A DNA stretch of 24,506 nt. It comes from a virus. Each line of letters starts with the position of its first letter. Within the stretch, counting starts at the first letter, position 1. The notes beneath the pieces are model-generated. The model worked only from the letters and a program-made list of their open reading frames with translations, did no database searches and was not told where the DNA came from. Below, piece after piece: positions 1-7,900 of the stretch. Made by a program: the position numbers and the translations under genes. The DNA lies in the IMG/VR virus record IMGVR_UViG_3300037191_002707, positions 1 through 24,506 of that record; one strand, written 5' to 3'.

Positions 1-639
1 ATATTGATTCGATGTAGAAACATTAAATTCTGCAGAATCACTTAACGACTCGCTAGGTTCTGCAGTGAATGATATCACCACCCCGGCAGCAACTTCCACA
101 GTAACCGTGACCACAACCTGAACCGCGATATTACCTGCAACATCGGTGTGATCATAGGTGAAAGTGTAATCACCTAGAGTATTTACATCAATGGTTCCAA
201 CTGGTGATATTGTTACGTCTGCATCAACGTTATCAGTAGCGGTTCCATCTGGCGCTGTGAATGCGTCACCTTGAGTGACTGTGTATGTTAGTTGTGGGAC
301 AGTGATTACAGGTATAGTGGTGTCGACAGCAACATCAGTAGTATAAGCCCACCCAGCAATATCCGTCCCATCCAAGCCTTGACCAACAAGATTAATGTCG
401 GCCCATGCTTGGTTAATCCGATAATCACCACCACCTAAATAGTCAGGTGTAAGGTTAATCTGGTCACCTACGCCAACTGCACTGGCATCACCTGAAACAC
501 TATAACTGGTATCTGAGGTAACAAACGTAGGGCTGATGCTGTTGACAGCTTCACAATTGGTTACAGATGTTATTGCTATGACACCTGTCAGAACTGCCCC
601 TGAAACCGTAGTAACTAAGCTGTTTTTAACCTGTAACAT
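1..639 (-). CDS. Partial tail-associated protein with bacterial Ig-like (DUF5011-type) domain
   Basis: An open frame of 213 codons runs from an ATG at 639 off the left edge, so the C-terminus is missing. The start is preceded by GTGAGG about 9 bases upstream and overlaps the end of the preceding fibre gene by 14 bp in the +1 frame. Residues about 95-165 contain the pattern DTTIPVITVP, then TQGDAFTAPDGTATDN, then GDYTFTYDHTDVAGN. This resembles bacterial Ig-like DUF5011/HYR domains of surface adhesins and phage fibres. The hydrophobic N-terminus (VLTGVIAI) could pass for a signal peptide, but it aligns better with the last beta-rich segment of the upstream protein, so the two may be parts of one polypeptide. 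The likely role is host-surface or virion-surface contact. The domain call is reasonably sure; the function is inferred. Confidence 0.7.
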   Translation of the reverse strand, partial: MLQVKNSLVTTVSGAVLTGVIAITSVTNCEAVNSISPTFVTSDTSYSVSGDASAVGVGDQINLTPDYLGGGDYRINQAWADINLVGQGLDGTDIAGWAYTTDVAVDTTIPVITVPQLTYTVTQGDAFTAPDGTATDNVDADVTISPVGTIDVNTLGDYTFTYDHTDVAGNIAVQVVVTVTVEVAAGVVISFTAEPSESLSDSAEFNVSTSNQY

Positions 640-2086
640 TTTGAGCCTCACTATCAATTATTAGCACATCACCTGTTGCACCAGTTGCGTCTACGTCTAA
701 CATCTTCATATTACGCAACTCGGTAGTACCTACAGTGGTCAACGTAGCAGTAGATGTAAACTCACCGTCTTCAATTATTAAACCTGTGGGGAATCCCGAT
801 ATTGTAGCACCTACACTATTAGCACCGATATATCTAGTAATATAGCCTGCGTCACTTTCACCAGTAACCATTGAGCTGAGTAATGGATAATCCTGTGAGG
901 TGAACACCTGAGTATCAAAAATAGGCATCCAGCCAGATGTTTTAGCATTCACGATAGTTGCATGATTACCCCCAATCAAATCAGGGATAGTGTCGATGTC
1001 ACCTGTGGTAAAATCCCAATCAAAGCTCCCCACCGTATCAGTCGCAATGACTTTGGTAATAACTACGGGGGTGGTTCCATCTAGCACATGATTATCACTA
1101 CCGCTTATCGCCGCTGTTGTAGTATCTGAATAGGTGACTATGCCTGTGTAAGCCCCAACCATTGGCAGAGTTATAGTCTGGCCTGCGGCATTCAGTGCGT
1201 AACCAATAATCTCATTACTACTCAACTCTCTCACGTACCCAGAGTCAGTAGGGAAGCCTACAAGTGTGCCGTCCTGACCATTAAGTAATTCAGGAACTGC
1301 TACACCTTGGGTTCTGTTGAAGTCGTAGTATTGAGAGCCTGTGGTATCAACAGTTTCAATATATTTAATAGATATCGGAACTGTCCCATCAATTGTATGA
1401 GTGCCTGTACCGGAGATAGCTAAGGTTGTGTTGTCGGTGTAGGTAATAGTACCTGAGTAAGCACCAACTAGAGGTAAGGATACTGACTGTCCAGAGTTGA
1501 TAAACGTCAAACCATAATCCTGCGCTATGGTGATGTCATTCCAAGGTTCGTAGTAGTAGACCCATTGGGAGTCGTCTATCGGGAAACCTATAAAAGTACC
1601 GTCATTAGCTCCTATTGTGTCTGGTAATAGCGAGCCTGTGCCATTTGAAGCACTTGGGTCATAGTCTCTAACTATTTCGCCTGCACTTTTATGCTTAAAA
1701 CTTTTGAGAGACCCAATATAAGTGTATTCTCCCATGTAATCACCACCTAGTCTGTTAGCCACTAGAGGATTGGCTATAACGATTTCAACAACTTGAAAAA
1801 CGCCAGCTGTCATATCAATAACCGCATCAAGCGCCAAAGTTTTATCTACACCATCTATTCTTATCATAGAGAAATCTTCTAACATACCCTCCGTATGGAG
1901 CAATCCGTCAGCTTTATAATATATGCTCAAATAGTTTCCCGCATCAGTATCGTCTATTAGCGTGCAATGCAAGAAGGCAGGCGGCTGTGCGTCTATTTCA
2001 AAAATTAGACTATCCCCCGAGACCACAGCTAATGAAGGGATATCGACATACGCGCCTTGACCATTGAACTTTAGTGCGTAAGCCAT
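626..2086 (-). CDS. LamG-like phage fibre or adhesin with internal module repeats
   Basis: This 486-residue protein starts at an ATG one base after the stop of the 272-residue gene. The N-terminus (ALKFNGQGAYVDIPSLAVV, then a beta-rich stretch to about residue 140) is typical of concanavalin/LamG-like jelly rolls, which bind glycans. Two further motifs then alternate. A PD-hIGGNDGTFIGFP-type motif occurs three times (near residues 155, 265 and 370). A G-SVSLPLVGAYSGTITYTD-type motif followed by ISGTGTHTIDGT occurs twice (near 200 and 300). The C-terminus (RNMKMLDVDATGATGDVLII) looks like a beta-solenoid rung. There are no predicted membrane segments or cysteine-rich parts. Its position after the tail-tip and lysis-type genes suggests a tail side fibre or receptor-binding adhesin. 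That role is inferred from composition and context, and the exact family is not recognised. Confidence 0.75.
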   Translation of the reverse strand: MAYALKFNGQGAYVDIPSLAVVSGDSLIFEIDAQPPAFLHCTLIDDTDAGNYLSIYYKADGLLHTEGMLEDFSMIRIDGVDKTLALDAVIDMTAGVFQVVEIVIANPLVANRLGGDYMGEYTYIGSLKSFKHKSAGEIVRDYDPSASNGTGSLLPDTIGANDGTFIGFPIDDSQWVYYYEPWNDITIAQDYGLTFINSGQSVSLPLVGAYSGTITYTDNTTLAISGTGTHTIDGTVPISIKYIETVDTTGSQYYDFNRTQGVAVPELLNGQDGTLVGFPTDSGYVRELSSNEIIGYALNAAGQTITLPMVGAYTGIVTYSDTTTAAISGSDNHVLDGTTPVVITKVIATDTVGSFDWDFTTGDIDTIPDLIGGNHATIVNAKTSGWMPIFDTQVFTSQDYPLLSSMVTGESDAGYITRYIGANSVGATISGFPTGLIIEDGEFTSTATLTTVGTTELRNMKMLDVDATGATGDVLIIDSEAQNVTG

Positions 2087-2087
2087 A

Positions 2088-2906
2088 TCACTTACTCACA
2101 CTAACTGAACTAACTACTCCGTCATAAGCTGAGATGAATTCGAATCTCAATATCCGTGCAGTACTCGGCAAACCCATGCTCGCTCTTGTGAACGATTGAC
2201 TTACGAATAAAGCATCTTGGCCAGTAAGATTTGTCTTACGTTGAGCTAAGAACTCTTGAGAGTCTACTGCTGTAGCCCAGTAGCATCGTACTGAGATATT
2301 GGCGACTTCTTCAACCAATGTAGCTGAGAATGTAAACACGTCTTGATGTGACACTGAGACTGTATAAGCTTGTGCACCATGGTCACAATCGAGCCATTGT
2401 GGTGGTTGACGTATGGCCAACACCTGTTCAAGGGTAGTGGATGCAAATGGTGTTTCATTATAAGTAGCTGCTTGCTCGATACCCGATATTTCAGCAGCAT
2501 TCAGAACACCTAATGCTTGAGCATTGGCGAACATACCAGCAACTTCAGGGTCAGCTAGATTGATATAAAATTCTGGATTGTAGAGGTTATTTAATGCACG
2601 AAGAATAGCCTTGGATAGTTTAAACTGACTGATAGCAATCTCATTCGCAGTAAGGGGCTCCGCTACTTCACCTTCGAGCAACGGAGGTCTTACAGGCATT
2701 ACCGTAGAAGTACCTGCCAGCACATGCGCTGCAATATTATCGGTCAATCTATCAGTCGTATCATTAACGATAACCACTGTCTCAACTGCGGTTTTACGAA
2801 TAGCACCTTCTATGCGCCAGAGTCTAGTTGTCGGATATGCCTTAGCTTCAGCTAGCGCCAAGTTGTTATCTACGTTTGCTGTTAATAAAAATTCTGATAA
2901 GTTCAT
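2088..2906 (-). CDS. Unknown phage protein, 272 residues
   Basis: The likely start is the ATG at 2906, which overlaps the stop of the membrane-protein gene as ATGA. A TTG at 2921 in the same frame would add five residues but is less convincing. The N-terminal half is helical, with a segment ANEIAISQFKLSKAILRALN near residue 90. The C-terminal part (about 180-272) is beta-rich: QAYTVSVSHQDVFTFSATL, then a strand series ending SAYDGVVSSVSVSK. This suggests a helical mounting region followed by a beta domain, as in structural accessory proteins. Coupling to the flanking membrane-protein and fibre genes suggests it is a virion or fibre-associated component. I do not recognise the family, and no catalytic motif is visible. 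Confidence 0.75.
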   Translation of the reverse strand: MNLSEFLLTANVDNNLALAEAKAYPTTRLWRIEGAIRKTAVETVVIVNDTTDRLTDNIAAHVLAGTSTVMPVRPPLLEGEVAEPLTANEIAISQFKLSKAILRALNNLYNPEFYINLADPEVAGMFANAQALGVLNAAEISGIEQAATYNETPFASTTLEQVLAIRQPPQWLDCDHGAQAYTVSVSHQDVFTFSATLVEEVANISVRCYWATAVDSQEFLAQRKTNLTGQDALFVSQSFTRASMGLPSTARILRFEFISAYDGVVSSVSVSK

Positions 2907-3343
2907 AATAGTGTGACCCAAAAATAAGTTGCGTAAAGTGAAAGCCAGAAAGCTAATGTACCACCGATTGCGCGTCTCGCGCTGAAGTCATATATGTCAC
3001 CAGGCTTCATTGATTTCTTACAGTGATCTATTTCTTTCCTAGCGATGTAGAATAATAGATTAACGATCTTAGCAGCGTAAGTCCCACCCCGACTACCTGA
3101 TGTTTGCATATGACCTAATAGGCTGGATATATATGTCTTGTGATGGCCACCCATAATAAGGTTCGTGGCTAAATCTTCGACCAAAAAAACGCCAGTTAAC
3201 CAACTGATCTTGGGTGTAGTTTTTCTGTCGTAAGCCCATGCGAATAACGTGAATGGTATGGTCAATATGATCAGGCTCCCCCAATTCAACGCAATGAGCA
3301 AAAGGAAGAACCCACCTCTAATCCTATCGAAAACACTTATCAT
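2903..3343 (-). CDS. Small phage membrane protein, possibly lysis-associated
   Basis: This 146-residue protein begins at an ATG at 3343 without a strong ribosome-binding site. It has one long or paired hydrophobic stretch at residues about 12-37 (FFLLLIALNWGSLIILTIP and onward) and another at the C-terminus (about 127-146, LAFWLSLYATYFWVTLL). A central hydrophilic region contains NLIMGGHHKTYISSLLG and ends in KEIDHCKKSM. The GG-xxxxT-xSS-xxG pattern between membrane segments resembles, from memory, a family of small membrane proteins found near phage holin/endolysin genes. That would fit a lysis or membrane-remodelling role, but the similarity could not be tested. No endolysin is adjacent. 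The downstream 272-residue gene overlaps it by four bases. Confidence 0.75.
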   Translation of the reverse strand: MISVFDRIRGGFFLLLIALNWGSLIILTIPFTLFAWAYDRKTTPKISWLTGVFLVEDLATNLIMGGHHKTYISSLLGHMQTSGSRGGTYAAKIVNLLFYIARKEIDHCKKSMKPGDIYDFSARRAIGGTLAFWLSLYATYFWVTLL

Positions 3344-3368
3344 TACATTTACACCATGGTTCTATTGT

Positions 3369-3689
3369 TTAATCAAACTCACCGTCTCGATGGGCGATAA
3401 TCAACTTCAGCGATGTGTCAATTTCGCCTAATTCTGCACCGGCAAAGTATTCAACGTCGCTGAAGTTCAATGGTACGGAGTCAATTGTAATTGCTTCAAT
3501 TGGCATTTCAGGGCCGGTAATGATCACGACGCTGGTTCCGATCAGCACATTTGGCTTTGGTGCATTCACGACTGTTGACACATGTGTTTCCTCAGTGCCA
3601 TCAGAAAATGTAACAACCATTGTATGAGGCAACGGTGCAACTATCGACACGTAATCCTCAGTAGCAATCAGTAGTATTTTCTCAGCCAT
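3369..3689 (-). CDS. Unknown small beta-rich protein, 106 residues
   Basis: The gene starts at an ATG two bases after the receiver gene's stop, so it is probably coupled to it. The protein is acidic and predicted mostly beta: hydrophobic strands alternate with short turns (ILLIATEDYVSIVAPLP, VLIGTSVVIITGP, LKLIIAHRDG). It has no membrane segment, signal peptide or recognisable motif. The fold could be a small beta-sandwich or barrel such as a fibre- or head-decoration-like domain, but this is only an impression from strand periodicity. Its position directly after a CheY-like receiver and before a membrane protein makes it a candidate partner in that accessory cluster. No function is assigned. 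Confidence 0.65.
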   Translation of the reverse strand: MAEKILLIATEDYVSIVAPLPHTMVVTFSDGTEETHVSTVVNAPKPNVLIGTSVVIITGPEMPIEAITIDSVPLNFSDVEYFAGAELGEIDTSLKLIIAHRDGEFD

Positions 3690-3691
3690 AA

Positions 3692-4195
3692 TTAATGTAC
3701 AACCGGGTGGCTACACCCATCTCCATATTTTGCAGTCATTAGCGCTGCAGTTCTCTGTAATTTATCAGCTTGAGATTTTTGATTCACCCACCAGTGTCGG
3801 ATCACTATATCTTCTAGCAGGTCGCCTATCGCCACGGGTTTTGTATACACATTAACGAGGTGTGATGTTAAACCATGCATGACATCGAGAATATTTTCAG
3901 ATGCAGTAACGAATGCCACGGCTATTGTTCGGGTGATAGGGTTACCGGCCAGTTGCTCGGTGACATCCTTGCCGGATAAGTTCGGCATGTTGAAATCTAA
4001 TAGGATGATGTTTGGGTTGAACCTAAGCGCTTCAGATAGTGCTTCACGACTATCAGTTATGCACTCAAACTCAATGCTTGCATGCGACAATGCTTCTTTC
4101 ATCATCGAAGTCCATACAGGGTCGTCGTCCACAACCATTACCCGTAATTCTTCGTCGTTAGGTATTACTTGCAATCCTGAATTGATATTCATCAT
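3692..4195 (-). CDS. Stand-alone CheY-like receiver-domain protein in a phage late operon
   Basis: This 167-residue protein carries a complete response-regulator receiver domain at about residues 17-140. Visible landmarks are the acidic pair in VMVVDDDP (Asp23, Asp24), the phosphoacceptor in ILLDFNMPNLSG (Asp67), the switch threonine in AFVTASE (Thr97) and the lysine before cis-proline in YTKPV (Lys119). All residues needed for Mg2+ binding and phosphotransfer are therefore present. After the receiver there are only about 40 residues (DIVIRHWWVNQKSQADKLQR and a short tail), with no DNA-binding or enzymatic output domain and no adjacent histidine kinase. The start overlaps the stop of the membrane coiled-coil gene as TAATG, and the next gene begins two bases after its stop. 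It therefore sits firmly inside the phage operon. By family knowledge it should accept phosphate from a host kinase or act by protein-protein contact; its target is unknown. Confidence 0.92.
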   Translation of the reverse strand: MMNINSGLQVIPNDEELRVMVVDDDPVWTSMMKEALSHASIEFECITDSREALSEALRFNPNIILLDFNMPNLSGKDVTEQLAGNPITRTIAVAFVTASENILDVMHGLTSHLVNVYTKPVAIGDLLEDIVIRHWWVNQKSQADKLQRTAALMTAKYGDGCSHPVVH

Positions 4196-4584
4196 TATTC
4201 TCTACCTGATAGTTTAATCATGAGTGTTTCCAACTTGCTGTAATAGTTATTAATAAAATCGTTAACTTGTGAGGCAAGCTCGCCGACATCTCTTTTTAAT
4301 TCATCAACCTTAGCATTATTTGCATCGTCAAACCTCTGGATTTTTTCGTCAATTGGTGTACCAACGTTTTCCTTAAATGCATCCGAGAGTATTTTTTGCC
4401 CTTCGGTTGATGCCATGAACTCCTTGATCACTTCCAAGGACGCATCTTTACGCTGCCTTTTCTTTACTTTCGCAACCCAAGCTGATGTGTGCTTTACTGA
4501 GTAATACGCTGGCAGTGCTAATGCAGTCCAAAGAAAATTCAAGGCATTGAAGTCCAACCCTACATCGCTCACCGTCATCATCAT
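4195..4584 (-). CDS. Membrane-anchored coiled-coil protein
   Basis: The most likely start is the first of three consecutive ATG codons, at 4584, preceded by AGCGAGA. A GTG further upstream at 4617 is in frame but lacks a ribosome-binding site. The 129-residue product has a short N-terminal segment, one hydrophobic helix at about residues 14-31 (ALNFLWTALALPAYYSV), a strongly basic stretch (KVKKRQRKD) and a charged helical C-terminal half (about 45-128) with coiled-coil-like heptads (KVDELKRDVGELASQVNDF). The positive-inside rule puts the coiled coil in the cytoplasm. Its layout recalls small phage proteins of the holin or antiholin neighbourhood (XhlA or DUF2730-like), but I cannot name the family. 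The stop overlaps the start of the receiver gene, so the two are translationally coupled. Confidence 0.75.
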   Translation of the reverse strand: MMMTVSDVGLDFNALNFLWTALALPAYYSVKHTSAWVAKVKKRQRKDASLEVIKEFMASTEGQKILSDAFKENVGTPIDEKIQRFDDANNAKVDELKRDVGELASQVNDFINNYYSKLETLMIKLSGRE

Positions 4585-4617
4585 CGTCTCGCTTATATGC
4601 GCAGAACGATTCTGCAC

Positions 4618-4739
4618 TTCACATTAGGAACGATGTTAACGGAAGGTATTGATTTTTACCAATAAAAAAAGTAACCCCCCCGTTAATAGCATCCTATAAT
4701 ATTACGTTTACGCAAGTGATTGGATCACATTAACCATCG
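4618..4739 (-). other. Intergenic gap in the accessory cluster
   Basis: This is the only sizeable gap (about 120-155 bp, depending on the next start) left of the J gene. Read on the minus strand it contains a small GTGAT/ATCAC hairpin, an AT-rich stretch (TATTATAGG) that could be a weak -10 element without a good -35, a seven-G run, a seven-T run, and TTAACGG/CCGTTAA inverted arms about 40 bases apart. The gap may hold a secondary promoter or processing site for the downstream accessory genes. Nothing in it is strong enough to call as a defined signal. Confidence 0.3.
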
Positions 4740-4910
4740 TTACTTAGCGTTGCCAATTTTTAAAGAAAGTATCTTTATCACGGGTGCGACGTAGACCATG
4801 ATCTTACCCAAAACCACATCGTCTTTCATTGAAGGTGTCGCCGCAACAACTGCACTTGCAATTGCTATGACCGATGTTAGCACTACGTATATGGTAAAAA
4901 GCGTATCCAT
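4740..4910 (-). CDS. Small holin-like membrane protein, 56 residues
   Basis: The ATG at 4910 follows an AAGGA ribosome-binding site and overlaps the J stop as TAATG, so it is preferred over in-frame starts lying inside J. The product has an N-terminal hydrophobic helix (about residues 3-26, containing IYVVLTSVIAIASAVVAA), a hinge TPSMKDD, and a second amphipathic or hydrophobic stretch (VLGKIMVYVAPVIKILSL) before a basic end. An N-terminal membrane helix, an ATPxxKDD hinge and a short C-terminal helix match, from memory, very short phage membrane proteins often labelled putative holins. Position directly after the tail-tip gene fits a lysis function. No lysozyme or amidase gene is found in this window to pair with it, so the holin call remains tentative. 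Confidence 0.7.
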   Translation of the reverse strand: MDTLFTIYVVLTSVIAIASAVVAATPSMKDDVVLGKIMVYVAPVIKILSLKIGNAK

Positions 4911-7900
4911 TATGTTTTCCTTAGATTTAAGTGTGACATGATTGTCGAGAGGTCTTCTTTCAGTTTGTCTATCTCTTGCTGTTGTGACTTGCACACTTCG
5001 ACTAGTAAGGCTACTTCAGCCGCTACCGAGACATGCAGCTTACCCTTTGGATTTGCTTTAACAGCTTCAGGGAATACAACCTGAACGTCTTGAGCCATTG
5101 TATGAGCAACTCTGTTATCTGGTTTACCTATCCAGTTGTACGTATACCCCGTCAACCCCATCAGCTTTTCAATAGGGTTGTCTATTACTCGCTCGTTTTC
5201 TTTGTAACGTCTATCCGATGCTGGCAAGTAGTCATCACAAAACGCGCTACCTTCGATATTTAGGTTTGCAAGAATAGTGGTTTCTTGGTAAACGTCGAAG
5301 CTGGTAGAGGTTTGTCTAGTAACCCTTATGTTACTAGAATAAGACTCTAAAATTCCTGTAGTTGATTGACGTATGCCCGTTTGAGAATCCCCTATTGCAA
5401 TACCCTTACCGTTATTCAAATTACCTGAAGCGTTTATATTACCCACGGTGATACCTGCCAGTGACTTTACACCGTTGGCAGAAACACTACCCACTATTTC
5501 CACATCGTCTTGGAAAAGTGATAGCTGGGTAACAGTAAAGCCACCTGTAAATGTTTTTGTACCTGTTATTGTTTGAGTGGTGTTGGTGTAAACACCGTTG
5601 GTGACAGTATCCGCATTGCCCATTAAAGCACCTACAAACCCATAAGCCGTCACCGTCCCTGTAACTGTAAGGGGTTGAAATGAAGTAACTAAGCTTGTAG
5701 TTAAGTTTAAGACTGAGTCCAATGAGCGAGATATACCTGTAGTAGTACTATCGCCTAATGAGAAATCCAGACTAGCTGCGTCGTTGTCCGTACTAGCCCT
5801 AATACGGGCAGATGACTGTGTAGTCTTATCATTATTAGGTATACCTGACGCATGATTAAACGTTACGTTTGCATTACCCGCACCATCATTGATAGTCATA
5901 GCTACACCACCACTAGCATACCCCGCTGTCAGTACCCCTGTAGTTGTAATGTCGTTGCTGCTAGTTAATGCACCTGTTAATGCACCCCCAGTCCTCGCAA
6001 GAGCGCTATTGCCTTTATCATAAGCTTCCTTGACTGCCTTTGAAGATGCAGCGGTAGTAGTGCTATCACTTGTTACCGAATCACTCAACGAAATGGAAGG
6101 TAGGTTACCAGCGTGATAAACCTCAAATCCATTGACCGTAATTCTACCAACTGTTCCCGAACCTGAACCCTCTAATTCTAAATCCCCAATAACAGATATT
6201 GCAGGGAATAAACCAGACGATGCCGATTGAGCAACTAACCCTATATTATCTGATGAATATGCAAATACAGCCGTACCATTTGCACGATAACTATATATGC
6301 CACCACCAACACCTGAAGGCGAATCTACAACTATACCCCTTGACGTGTTCCCCGCACCAGATGTTATGTCTAACCCTATACCACTGACACCAGTAGAACG
6401 TTGGTCTATTTTTATACCATATGCGTCAAGTACATCGGTCTGACCATACGCAGCCCTATCCAAATCTATTCTTATAGCTTGACCATACTCTACAACATAA
6501 TAACTACCGATCGACGCGGTTGTACCAAACACATTAACTTGCTGGAATGCAGTACCAGTAAAGCCATAGTAATCAACTGGAATACCTATGGCATTGATTA
6601 TTACAGCATCACCCCAGTTTGCAGCACTTATATCAATGTCGGCAACTTTTACTTTGTCAGCAGCGATATCACCCGTAGCCAAACTATCAATAATAGCCAA
6701 CCCGTTTACGACAGTTGTCCCATCGATGACTGTATTAACGGATTGCCAAACTGAACCGTCCCAATATCTAGTTTGCGAAAACACGGGTGACGCACTGCTG
6801 ATGGTGACCCTGTCATTTACCCGCTTAGTAAAACCACTGCCTGTGATCGCGGCGTCTGCTGTAGCTGGCAACCATCCAGTACCAGTAGTATAAAACTGTG
6901 CCGCGCCCCTTGGTCCCTCAACTGTGCTGGCTGGCCCCTCAACTGTGCTATCTGAACCTCTAGCAGCTATCATGTTGGTGGTTATTAAATCATTACCTTC
7001 CGTATACGCGATGGTTGTTCTATTCCACATGTACGGGAATGACGCCGATACAGCGCCTGCACCACTAAATGTTCCAGACCAGGCACCTGTTGGCGCAATT
7101 GTCGCGCTAGCTCCGAGTTGATACGCATCAGTTATACTTGATATACCTTTACCATCTTTAACATACTGGGTAATGAGCGAAACAGGACTGTCTATGTCAG
7201 CACCTATGGTTCGGGTATTCTTATTGTAATTCCACAGGTATCGGTTGTTACTTACGGGGATTTGTGGGGAAGTTAGCCAAGATCCAGATGCAATTGTTGG
7301 CGCAGTGGTCGTGTTGGTTAACTTGTAATACTCAATGGTTCCTGTATAGCTGGACCCCGATGGAAGGTCAGTGGCTCTAAGCAGTATGTAGTACCAGTCA
7401 ATACCATTACCATACCAGACATGATATGGAACAGAACTATCAGCGTTGGTAATAATGAGATTAGCACTGGGATTACCAGCGTAAACTGTGGCAGTAGCAA
7501 AATCATTAGTTAGCGAATACCTGAACTGTATTGCCTCAGCATATTTTACAACTCGCACATCATTCGGCACGAAGTATATTCTAGTACCATCATTTTCATG
7601 AATGGGTGGGTATACGATTGGCAGTGATACAGTGAACAGCACCTCAATTTCTTGGGATACACCAAAGCTGCTTCTAGCGAATGCCACAACTTTATAATCG
7701 CCACTCCCTAAGTCGGTGAATAGCTGGGTGTCATCTGATGTAATCAGTGTTTTAAACTCAGCATCGGTTGCAGCATCTTTGATTATTATCACATACTCAA
7801 AGACATTCGGATCGCCTGACTTGTACCATTTAACTCGCACTTGGTCGTCGTTGATAACCGTAGCCTCAACGCCTGTCGGGGGCATTAATATAAACGGGTC

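Noticed and set aside
550-639. Signal peptide or lipoprotein start on the partial left-edge protein
   Set aside because: There is no proper lipobox (VTNC), and the segment matches a beta-solenoid rung of the preceding protein.
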